From assembly GCA_023251075.1 (NCBI GenBank), contig JAHEZM010000009.1:89394-122144 (forward strand): DNA of 32,751 bases, written 5' to 3'. The position numbers and the translations under genes are program-made. Under the pieces are notes generated by a model. That model saw only the letters and a program-made list of their open reading frames with translations. It was not told the origin of the DNA and made no database searches. Shown piece after piece: positions 10,301 through 16,470 of the stretch. The stretch is from Flavobacteriales bacterium. GTDB lineage: Bacteria; Bacteroidota; Bacteroidia; Flavobacteriales_C; GCA-002722245. The first letter of the stretch is position 1; every line of letters starts with the position of its first letter.

Positions 10301-13300
10301 TTGCATCACCATCGCAAATTCCCGGACAAGTTGCCTGGTTGGAGTCTAACATGGCAGCAACTAAAACCGTTGGTTCGTTAATTGTTCCAGCAATAGAGTC
10401 TATACAACCATTGGCATCGGTAACTTCCACGTTGTATGTTCCAATGCATAGCGAAGAAATACTAGCCGTTGTTTGATTTCCTGCATCATACCAAACATAG
10501 CTATATGGTATAGTTCCCCCAGTTGAAACAGCAGCATTTAATATACCATTACAAGTACCATTACAGCTTGCATTGGTAGCAGAAATTGAAGCGTTTAAAA
10601 CAGCAGGTTGCGTGATGTTTACTGAAATTGTATCAGTGCAACCATGAGCATCGGTTGCTTCCACATGATATAGGCCAACTCCCAAGCCATTTACAAACGC
10701 AGTAGTTGGAGTGCCCGCTATATCATACCATGAATAAGTATAGGGAGCGGTTCCTCCCGAAGCATTTGCGGTGGCATCACCATCGCTTAGGCCATTACAA
10801 GATATATTATTGGAATCTGTTATTGATACGCTTAATACTTGGGGTTCTAGAATAGTAACAGATGCAAAATCAATACATCCATTGGCATCTGTTACGGTTA
10901 CGGAATGATTTCCTCCACATAAATTGATCGCGGTAGAATCGGTTTGATTTCCTGCAGTAGTCCAATCGTATGAATAAGGAGTAGCCCCGCCAACAGTGTG
11001 GACATTGGCCGAACCATCACAACTTCCAAAACAAGTGGTGCTATCGGAAGTATTTACCGTAGCATCAACAACAGTAGGGGCAACAAATGCAATAACAACG
11101 GTATCCTTACAACCTAAGAGGTCTGTCACTTCAACTGAATAATTCCTAACGCATAAATTATTTATGGAGGTAAATGTCACATTAAAAAAGTCGTACCACA
11201 AGTAACTGTAACCAGGAGTTCCTCCGGATGAAGTAACACCAACAGCACCGTCGCATACACCCAAGCAAGTTGCATTTTTAAACCCAGTAGTGTCAATGAT
11301 TAATTGTGTAGGGGAGGTGATAACAGTTGTTGCTGTATCTCTACAACCCGTTCCATCAGTCACTTCTACATTATAAGTACCATTACATAAATTTGAAACG
11401 CTTGCCGTACTTTGTCCGGCAGCATCGTACCAATTGTAAGTATATGGTAATGTTCCGTTGGATCCTGCTGCTGTTGCTTGGCCAAGACATTGTCCGAAAC
11501 AATTATTATTTGTTGAAGATGTAATTGCAATAGAAACGCCGGGGGGGACAATCAAATCATAATCAACAGTATCCAAACAACCATTGGCATCTTGAACCTC
11601 TACACTGTATGTTCCTGCACATAAACCAGTTACTCTTGTTGTTACTGGTCCTGCAGGTGTTAACCAGTTATAGGTGTAACCAGCGGTTCCGCCAGAACCC
11701 AAAGCTTCGAGTTCCCCAATGCAGGTTCCTAAACAGTTTAAAGGAACACTGTCAACTATATCAACAGTTAATGGTGCTGGAGATAAGATAGACGCTGTAA
11801 CAGTGTCTTTACATCCATTGGCATCAGTAACTTTAACATGATAATCCTGTGTACATAAGTTTGAAGCTACGGTATCTGTTTCTAATCCCGGAGTATCATA
11901 CCAGCTAAAAGTATATGGCCCAATACCTCCCATCGCTCTCACAGTTGCATCTCCATTACAGTAATTAGAACAAATGTTATTGGTTTGATTGACAATATTT
12001 GAAAATAATGTTGATGCAGGCTGTGTGATGGTTACAGTAGAAGTATCCTTACATCCATTGGCGTCTGTCACCTGAACATTAGATGCGCCAGCACAAATAC
12101 CAGTTGCTTTTACAGCGGTCATTCCAACCAAATTATACCAGAAATAAGTATAAGGCATTACACCTCCTCCAGCGGTAACAGTAGCATCTCCTGTACACAA
12201 TCCTCTACACATTACGTTAGTAGAATCAGTGATTGAAGAAGTAAGTGCTGCAGGTTCTGTAACAGTTGTTGTTGCGGTGTCTTTACATCCATTTCCATCA
12301 GTTATTTCAACGTTATAGGTGCCTGCGCAAACGTTGAATACCGGACTTGTCGTTGGAGCTCCAGGAGCATCATACCAAGAATAATTTAGAGGAGCAGTTC
12401 CTCCTGAACCCGAATATGTGATCCTCCCGATACATACATTATTACATAGTAAGTTTTGAGCAGTACTGGCACTTAACACTATTGCAGCAGGTTGTGTAAT
12501 GTCAATAGTTACAGTATCTAAACACCCATGTGTATCCGTTATTTCGCAATGATATGAGCCTGCGCATTTATTACTAATTGAATTGGTTGCCCCACCTCCT
12601 GCATCGTACCAACTATAGGTATATCCACTGGTTCCACCAGCCACAGAAATAGTTGCGGCACCGGTACATTTTCCATTACACAGAATATTGGTTTGACTAG
12701 AGATGCTTCCTGCCAATAATGCAGGTTCAATGATTGTATCGGCATGAGTTTCTGTACAGCCGGCATCATCAGTAATTGTTAAAGAATAAATTCCAGCACA
12801 TAAATTTATTGCTGATTCTGTTGTTTGTCCATCACTCCACAAATAGTGAAGTGTACCTAATCCACCAAAAGTTAATAGATTAATTTGCCCATCACAACTC
12901 TGAAAACAGGTATTATCTATGGTTCCTGCGGGGATTATGGTAATTGGAGGGTTTGAACTTATGTTGAAATTTTTCGGATAGTTGAGACCTGTACTTAAAT
13001 CCTTTACTACTACAGTATAGGCTTTAGAAACCAGATTATAAATTGAATCTGTTGGTTCCCCTGAATAGGGTCCAATTGGGAAATATGAATAGGTGAAAGG
13101 TCCTGCTGAACCGGCTACGTTTACTTTTGCTGTACCATCATTATTTCCCGGACAAGTTTCATCGGTTACCGTTACCGTTACCACTACAGCCATCACTTCC
13201 GCTCCGGCGTTTTTTTCGGTTTTAATTACAATAGGGTTGTTCGGTTGAAAACTGTAATTGACTTGTCCCTGAAAATCTTTTTTGTAATGGTTGCTGATGG

Positions 13301-13697
13301 AAGGGTTATTACCAATGATGTATTCAATTCTACCTTTAAAATCGTTGGTTATTTTTTCAGATAAGAAAATGCCACCAAAACTGGTTAAAGTGATATTTTC
13401 TGAGGAACTGATGCTCGTGTTTTTCGTAATGTTTTCCCAATTCATACCTCCAATGGAAATATTTCCGGAAATAATTACGGTTTGATTGTCGGTAGAGAAT
13501 GAATTTGCATCAAAAATGGCTTTTTCAAATTCATTAGGCGTTCCTGCTCCGCCATTGCCACCCGATTGGTAAGACCAATGTGAAGCATCACCCCAATTTC
13601 CACCATTACCCACCCAATATTTGTTAGCAGCAATAAGGCTTTCAGAAAAAAGGAGAGCGATGCTCAGTAGTATTAATATGTATCTATTTTGTTTCAA
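4308..13697 (-). CDS. Giant SprB-like repeat adhesin with gliding-motility (CHU_C) C-terminal domain
   Basis: Predicted T9SS-exported cell-surface adhesin of 3129 residues. TTG start at 13695-13697; an in-frame TAG lies four codons upstream and the signal peptide (about 1-23) starts right there. Residues about 25-165 form an N-terminal module opening YWVGNGGNWGDASHWS, of a type often found in CHU_C-tailed proteins. Residues 170-2892 are about 35 SprB-type repeats averaging 78 residues (core GGTxPYxYxW, then LCxG, then VTDxNGC). Two degenerate PKD/Ig-like domains follow (about 2893-3040). The last 87 residues (from E3043, FPNGITPNGDG, then IYNRWGQLVF and PVGTYYYVI) are the gliding-motility-associated C-terminal domain that directs T9SS export. 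It is very cysteine-rich, usually four per repeat. SprB-type proteins are adhesins moved on the surface during gliding; the ligand here is unknown. Confidence 0.95.
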   Translation of the reverse strand: MKQNRYILILLSIALLFSESLIAANKYWVGNGGNWGDASHWSYQSGGNGGAGTPNEFEKAIFDANSFSTDNQTVIISGNISIGGMNWENITKNTSISSSENITLTSFGGIFLSEKITNDFKGRIEYIIGNNPSISNHYKKDFQGQVNYSFQPNNPIVIKTEKNAGAEVMAVVVTVTVTDETCPGNNDGTAKVNVAGSAGPFTYSYFPIGPYSGEPTDSIYNLVSKAYTVVVKDLSTGLNYPKNFNISSNPPITIIPAGTIDNTCFQSCDGQINLLTFGGLGTLHYLWSDGQTTESAINLCAGIYSLTITDDAGCTETHADTIIEPALLAGSISSQTNILCNGKCTGAATISVAGGTSGYTYSWYDAGGGATNSISNKCAGSYHCEITDTHGCLDTVTIDITQPAAIVLSASTAQNLLCNNVCIGRITYSGSGGTAPLNYSWYDAPGAPTTSPVFNVCAGTYNVEITDGNGCKDTATTTVTEPAALTSSITDSTNVMCRGLCTGDATVTAGGGVMPYTYFWYNLVGMTAVKATGICAGASNVQVTDANGCKDTSTVTITQPASTLFSNIVNQTNNICSNYCNGDATVRAMGGIGPYTFSWYDTPGLETDTVASNLCTQDYHVKVTDANGCKDTVTASILSPAPLTVDIVDSVPLNCLGTCIGELEALGSGGTAGYTYNWLTPAGPVTTRVTGLCAGTYSVEVQDANGCLDTVDYDLIVPPGVSIAITSSTNNNCFGQCLGQATAAGSNGTLPYTYNWYDAAGQSTASVSNLCNGTYNVEVTDGTGCRDTATTVITSPTQLIIDTTGFKNATCLGVCDGAVGVTSSGGTPGYSYLWYDFFNVTFTSINNLCVRNYSVEVTDLLGCKDTVVIAFVAPTVVDATVNTSDSTTCFGSCDGSANVHTVGGATPYSYDWTTAGNQTDSTAINLCGGNHSVTVTDANGCIDFASVTILEPQVLSVSITDSNNISCNGLSDGDATANASGGTAPYTYSWYDIAGTPTTAFVNGLGVGLYHVEATDAHGCTDTISVNITQPAVLNASISATNASCNGTCNGILNAAVSTGGTIPYSYVWYDAGNQTTASISSLCIGTYNVEVTDANGCIDSIAGTINEPTVLVAAMLDSNQATCPGICDGDATADASGGTAPYTYNWYTASNQNTALAINLCVGINEVQVTDSKGCKDTIQVHITSPVVVVATMIDSSVTSCTNICNGSAEVSAAGGTGPYTYNWFNDGNQTTAIATALCFGNRGVEVTDANGCLDTATVFIDISNNPVVAIITDSTATLCFNSCDGTANTSVSGGTGPYTYNWYTAGNQTDSTAINLCPGLSYVEITDAIGCIDTAQVLINSPTAVDGTVSITNPNCNGDCSGTASVLPFGGTPGVYTHSWSVGGTLSSVINLCAGVVADTITDAVGCKDTLLITITDPVILQANPTSKAVTCFGDTDGEVYSSPSGGTGSYTFLWDDVGSSTNDTVIGLTAGVYQVIVNDSLGCADTSSVSVLSPTALSLSIIDTVYTVCVCNGSATVGVAGGTSPYTYLWNDLGAQTTPQASNLCVGLYQVVVTDSSFCMDSISIAILDTSSIFIAKTVDSTDVSCFSICDGSAKALGMFGNPPYTYLWNDPLVQTDSIAINLCAGTYIAQVTDSTGCIRITHATVLGPPLISGTISVVEPLCNGDCNGNASIVPSGGNGAPYTHSWDIISTNDSILNICVGTYNDTITDVAGCSNVIPVIVSQPAILITVPTYTNISCNGANDGTAKANASGGTLPYTYLWDDPSATTIDSLINLAPGIYRVTVTDFNGCSYTDSVTITEPAVLTSFISDSSNVHCDCVGFANLSVSGGTTPYTFSWNDPGAQTDSLAVNLCAGYYTGTVTDSNGCISSSLVSIVDTSGFSAFISSQTDLVCNKICIGSATISASGGKLPYSYIWNDPASQTDSIAVNLCAGNYTGSVIDSAGCSYFMPITIHEPDSIDIQVTIQNVSCTGFCDGQLIFLASGGTGLTYTYQWNDPLLQNTATADSLCPGSYTIIVTDSVGCINSRTKSITEPLQLHAFIQSYNDVQCNGLCNGNINSLGVGGTTPYNYSWSNLANTKNINGLCPDTFQVNITDANGCVDSISQIITEPTPFSIAIVDSTNLLCGAVCDGMATVRANGGTLPYSYDWYNAGNQTDTTGINLCGGLNPVKVTDGNGCRDTAQVNLFAPPSLDITVTNEKDITCFNACNGTATVNASGGVSPYTITWNDPAATADTIVANLCPGTYTATVVDANGCIDSVQIIITEPTALAATISDTTHIFCAGNCVGTATVSVSGGTTPYSYLWPNAGNQTDSTATGLCDQFFTYAITDANGCNITDSIEILNKGMDTNLVQNNITCFGLCNGNAQIIPIGGQAPITHSWTTGSTISAISSLCQGTYTDTIRDGSGCVSILDVVITQPAPLIGVISDSSNISCNGSCDGVATVEPTGGTGPFTYSWYDTPGLETDTTASNLCPQTYHVKIVDVNGCKDTASVSLTEPTPIIVALLTKTNAKCFGECNAQARVIASGGTGLLTYNWNGGQTGDTVSTLCAGNDTVTVTDANGCPASLAVPIGQPNALQVTITDTIHILCANICNGQARAVASGGNGGYTYLWDDAGAQTTDLATALCAGPYNAQVTDSKGCISSMPVTINTLNALAVTINSKKPKCFGDCNGEVTAVGTGGVKPYSVTWGGPGNANNATTNKVLGLCQGNYFVTMTDQTGCVVNAAKQLNNPPLLIPTISDSTDLLCNGVCNGSATVSPQGGTPPFTYLWDDSNNQTTDIASNLCAGKYTIIVTDTNGCVKSNSVTLSEPTAITASNTTTPAQCTNTNEGTIDETAAGGTGALIFSWSGPNSYSSANLDNSNLYPGQYILTITDANNCTLLDTADVATLTFIDADAGNDSTICFGQSIALHGHGGLNYLWSTGDTDSNITISPVSDSKYTLYVTSANCTDSASIFITVNPLPTAIVSADKTFVLQGNSTTLHGTGAGIGGTYDWTPPTSLDDPTLQNPVATPPLSTTYILTVTNSAGCSDTTSILIKTAKEITFPNGITPNGDGRNEKWVIDLIEEFPQCNVEIYNRWGQLVFRSPGYVTQWDGNFDSKPLPVGTYYYVIDLGPGLNKYTGPITLMR
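7818..8738 (-). repeat. Adhesin repeat block B (units 20-23)
   Basis: Second four-unit block (residues 1654-1960). In order: a THSW/DTITD unit; a unit without Cys2 and Cys3 (CNGANDG, NLAPG); a CxC unit ending in DTSG (HCDCVG); and a unit with QTDSIAVNLCAG. Each unit resembles its counterpart in block A. Lengths are 307 and 308 residues. Confidence 0.7.
8739..9662 (-). repeat. Adhesin repeat block A (units 16-19)
   Basis: First of two adjacent four-unit blocks (residues 1346-1653). In order: a THSW/DTITD unit; a unit without Cys2 and Cys3 (CFGDTDG, GLTAG); a CxC unit ending in DTSS (VCVCNG); and a unit with QTDSIAINLCAG. The same four-part order recurs in the next block, so the two look like copies of one ancestral segment. 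Confidence 0.7.
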
Positions 13698-13764
13698 AAT
13701 TTTCTATTCCCATTACTCTCTATGCCTCATTGTACGGCACTTTCACTTTCGGGTTTCTAAATAA

Positions 13765-14121
13765 TTATTGATCGATCGTTTTATATCGTTTTCCTCGAAT
13801 TAGGTTACCGCAATCCTTGCATTCAAATGGAAACGCTAATTTGTCTTCGCTTTTTTGGTAATCGAAAGTGATTTCATCACCCGGCATTATATTTTTTACA
13901 GCCAATAGCTTATTAGATCTCACTTCGCAATTAGGGGTGCATGAATGATTAATGAATTTTGCGGGGGCATCCACATCAATGTGTTTATTAAGCCCAATTT
14001 GAATAGTTGTTCTGGTAGGAAATTGTAGTATCAGACCTTCAATTATTAGTACAGTTTCACCTTTTTCAAAATAGGAGGAACTGAAGAGTCCAAGCATGTT
14101 TGCCGTAGCTTTTACTTCCAT
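13765..14121 (-). CDS. Small SET-domain protein (putative protein-lysine methyltransferase)
   Basis: 118 residues, nearly all SET domain. SET enzymes transfer methyl from S-adenosylmethionine to lysines; bacterial substrates are mostly unknown. Visible: an N-terminal LGLFSSSYFEKGE, the knot motif FINHSCTPNCEV with N58-H59, and GDEITFDY with the catalytic-type Y88. The post-SET segment is FECKDCGNLIRGKR (C101, C104), where the usual third cysteine before RG is Ile, so a classic post-SET zinc site is doubtful. I chose the ATG at 14121; a TTG at 14163 would add 14 hydrophobic residues that are not part of the fold. It lies between a lipoprotein gene and the adhesin, all on the minus strand, with no clear functional link. 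Confidence 0.85.
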   Translation of the reverse strand: MEVKATANMLGLFSSSYFEKGETVLIIEGLILQFPTRTTIQIGLNKHIDVDAPAKFINHSCTPNCEVRSNKLLAVKNIMPGDEITFDYQKSEDKLAFPFECKDCGNLIRGKRYKTIDQ

Positions 14122-14199
14122 CAGCAACAAATAAAAGAATATTACAAGCGATAATTCGCCCAAAACAAAATTCTAATTAACATTTGAAAGTGAAAATCC

Positions 14200-14766
14200 T
14201 TAGTTTTTTGTTTTGTATGCCAATTTGATTTTTATTTTATGAGGAGCAGTTTCATCACCACCAAAATAAGGATAAAGAAGGTAGTGGTCATTCCCTGTAC
14301 AGGTTCTTATTACATTGAAGTGTTTGTTATTCACTTCAAAATAGTAGTGATTTTTTTTACAAATGATGGTGCATTGTATTTCCGTATCTATAGAAACTGA
14401 ATCGATAAACTGTTCAGTTTTTTTACCGTTTACGTAGCAATAACTATGTAGCTGAATTTTGTTGTTTTTCCATTTCCACCCAATTCTCGCACTGTTATAG
14501 TGATGTGCTAATCCACAATCCGACATACCAAATAATTTATTTATGTCGTCTTGGTTTTTTGTAGCAATGTTACTGTATTTTGCCGTTGAATCGAAAATAA
14601 CTTTAAACTCTAAAATAGAGTCGGTAAAATGTTCAAAGCTATGATTGGATTGATGTTGTCCTTCTTCAATTACATAATTTTGAAGGTCACCATTGTTTTC
14701 TTTGTCTTTATTGCAGGATACCAATACCAGTATTAGTAGTCCTAAAACTCCACTTCCCTTTCCCAT
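14200..14766 (-). CDS. Putative lipoprotein, function unknown
   Basis: 188 residues with a lipoprotein signal: a hydrophobic stretch ending in lipobox LVSC with C18 as the lipidation site, then NKDKENNGD. The acidic/Asn residues after the cysteine suggest export, but the final membrane cannot be decided. The remainder is a compact globular domain with clustered aromatics (GWKWKNNKIQLHSYCYVNG) and an end segment YLLYPYFGGDETAPHKIKIK. I recall similar segments in uncharacterised Bacteroidota lipoproteins but cannot name a family. Four cysteines beyond the lipobox could form disulfides. Confidence 0.8.
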   Translation of the reverse strand: MGKGSGVLGLLILVLVSCNKDKENNGDLQNYVIEEGQHQSNHSFEHFTDSILEFKVIFDSTAKYSNIATKNQDDINKLFGMSDCGLAHHYNSARIGWKWKNNKIQLHSYCYVNGKKTEQFIDSVSIDTEIQCTIICKKNHYYFEVNNKHFNVIRTCTGNDHYLLYPYFGGDETAPHKIKIKLAYKTKN

Positions 14767-14835
14767 ATCCCCACAGTTTAGTTATATAGTTTACGCAAAC
14801 CAACTATTCTTGTTGCTGAGAAAGAGGGAAAGTTA

Positions 14836-15300
14836 TCAATAGTCGAGAGGAACTTCTTTGGAATCTTTAATCTTAGATAGAATTACCATTGATTGCATTT
14901 GTCCGATTTCCTCTATTTTCCCCAGTTTATGAGAGATTAAAGCTTCAAACGCAGGTATATCTTTCACCATAATTTTTATCAAATAATCAGAGTTGCCAGT
15001 GAGTTGATAACATTCCAATATTTCAGGAATCTTGTTGATTTTTTCTTTAAATCCGGCGATAGCATTTTCAATTTGACGAGTAAGTGAGATGGAAACAAAT
15101 GCCTGAATGCCTAAGCCTACAACCTGTTCATTTACGTTTGCATGATAACTTTTAATTACTCCGCTCGTTTCTAATTTTTTCACTCTTTCCAACGTAGGAG
15201 CCGGGGAAAGTCCTATTTCCTGACTCAATTGTAAATTTGTAATTCTACCATCCTGTTGCAGTTTTTGTAGAATTTTTAAGTCGGTTTTATCGAATTTCAT
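14836..15300 (-). CDS. Lrp/AsnC-family transcriptional regulator
   Basis: 154 residues, standard family length. An N-terminal winged helix-turn-helix (about 5-60, with TNLQLSQEIGLSPAPTLERV) precedes an effector-binding RAM domain (about 65-140, with LTGNSDYLIKIMVKDIPAFE). Family members sense amino acids and form octamers around DNA. The gene starts 36 bases after hemW, so it may share that transcript. Neither the ligand nor the targets can be inferred from the neighbours, none of which is an amino-acid metabolism gene. Confidence 0.93.
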   Translation of the reverse strand: MKFDKTDLKILQKLQQDGRITNLQLSQEIGLSPAPTLERVKKLETSGVIKSYHANVNEQVVGLGIQAFVSISLTRQIENAIAGFKEKINKIPEILECYQLTGNSDYLIKIMVKDIPAFEALISHKLGKIEEIGQMQSMVILSKIKDSKEVPLDY

Positions 15301-15336
15301 AATGTTGCGATTTTGAGTAAATCTATAACCTAAAAT

Positions 15337-16461
15337 TTAAATCACAAATAAATCGGAAGCTATTCCATCAGCCAAAAATTTTGCTTCTTCATTAAGGAGG
15401 TATGAATTATTCACTTTAATAATTTGTGCATTGTTTAAATAGCGGGAAATATTTTTAAAAAAATGTTGTTGGATGAAGGAGTTAAATTTTTTGATATCAG
15501 CTTCATCAATACCCCAAATGGTTCTTAAGCGAGTGAGCACATATTCGTTATATGCAGTACTTTCATTGATGATTTCTTTTTCGTTGGCTAATTCGTTCTG
15601 TTCGATATCGAACAGGTATTTAATATTATTCGAAATATTCCAGTATCTGTTTTGTAAATCATAGGAATGTGCTGCCGGACCAATACCTAAATATTTTTCC
15701 TGAAGCCAGTAAGAAGAGTTGTGTTTTGATTCGAAAGCAGGTAAGCAGAAATTGGAAATTTCATATTGACTATATCCAGCGGCTTTAAGTTTTTCGCGAA
15801 GAATAGAAAAATGATTTTCTGCTTGCTCTTCATCCATTGGAGCAACTTTTCCTTTATTTACAAAGCTACTCAATGCCGTACCTTTTTCAATAGTCATGCA
15901 ATAAGAAGAGATATGTTGAACACCTAAATCAATGGCTTTGTTTAAGTTTGATATCCATTTTTCATCGCTAAGTAGTGGAAAACCATAAATTAAATCAATA
16001 CTTAAATTATCGATTCCAATTTTTTTCGCCCATTGGATACATCGTTCTGCTTCATTGCTGGTGTGAGCGCGATTCATATATTGTAAATCTTCATCAAAAA
16101 ACGATTGAATTCCTATGCTAAGACGATTGATTCCAACTGCTTTTAAGTCTAGTAAATGTTGCTCATTCAAGTCGTCGGGATTCGCTTCTAATGTTATTTC
16201 CTGCACCTCGCTTAAATCAAAATTTTCTTGAAGCGCATAAAATATTTTTTCCAATTCATTTTTTGTCAGAAGAGAAGGAGTTCCACCACCAAAGTATATT
16301 GTTTTTACTTTTTCGTTTAAGAAATTTCTTTGCAAAAAAATTTCTTTGCAGATAGCACTAATCATTCTATCTCGATAAGAGTGAAAAGTGGTGCTAAAAT
16401 GAAAATCGCAATAATGGCAACTTTGTTTACAGAATGGAATATGGATATAGATTCCTGCCAA
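15337..16461 (-). CDS. hemW: HemW, radical SAM haem chaperone (coproporphyrinogen oxidase-like)
   Basis: 374 residues. HemW binds a 4Fe-4S cluster, SAM and haem, and is thought to deliver haem to respiratory proteins; it is often misannotated as HemN. The radical SAM motif is C11-x3-C15-x2-C18 (FCKQSCHYCDF), followed by YFGGGTPSLL, the family EANPDD and the SIGIQSF motif. The absence of residues before the IHIPFC motif fits HemW rather than HemN. The start is TTG at 16459-16461, giving the family-typical MAGIYIHIPFC. It lies 9 bases after, and in the same frame as, the stop of the upstream histidine kinase, so translation is probably coupled. Confidence 0.92.
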   Translation of the reverse strand: MAGIYIHIPFCKQSCHYCDFHFSTTFHSYRDRMISAICKEIFLQRNFLNEKVKTIYFGGGTPSLLTKNELEKIFYALQENFDLSEVQEITLEANPDDLNEQHLLDLKAVGINRLSIGIQSFFDEDLQYMNRAHTSNEAERCIQWAKKIGIDNLSIDLIYGFPLLSDEKWISNLNKAIDLGVQHISSYCMTIEKGTALSSFVNKGKVAPMDEEQAENHFSILREKLKAAGYSQYEISNFCLPAFESKHNSSYWLQEKYLGIGPAAHSYDLQNRYWNISNNIKYLFDIEQNELANEKEIINESTAYNEYVLTRLRTIWGIDEADIKKFNSFIQQHFFKNISRYLNNAQIIKVNNSYLLNEEAKFLADGIASDLFVI

Positions 16462-16470
16462 TTTTGTTTG

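Larger units (their letters stand above)
5022..13190 (-). repeat. Array of about 35 SprB-type repeats inside the adhesin gene
   Basis: Residues 170-2892 divide by eye into 35 units of about 74-80 residues (about 231 bases each). A unit reads: hydrophobic strand, Cys1-x3-Cys2-(D/N)G, (S/A)GGTxPYxYxW, LCxG with Cys3, VTDxNGC with Cys4, then (T/E)P. Thirty units carry Cys2 and Cys3 and five (units 1, 11, 17, 21, 35) carry neither. Units 18 and 22 have a two-residue deletion, giving CxC. Units are diverged at the DNA level, so this is an old array rather than a fresh tandem expansion. Unit boundaries are my own manual call. Confidence 0.9.

Noticed and set aside
4465-11791. Many plus-strand open frames of 60-90 codons opposite the adhesin gene
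   Set aside because: They mirror a repetitive Thr/Gly/Cys-rich coding strand, show no domain, and recur because the repeats do; they are shadows.
5022-13190. Regular spacing of about 231 bases as a CRISPR or satellite array
   Set aside because: The periodicity is that of diverged protein repeats in one continuous reading frame.
14122-14163. TTG at 14163 as SET-protein start
   Set aside because: It adds a hydrophobic 14-residue stretch outside the SET fold; the ATG at 14121 fits the domain edge.
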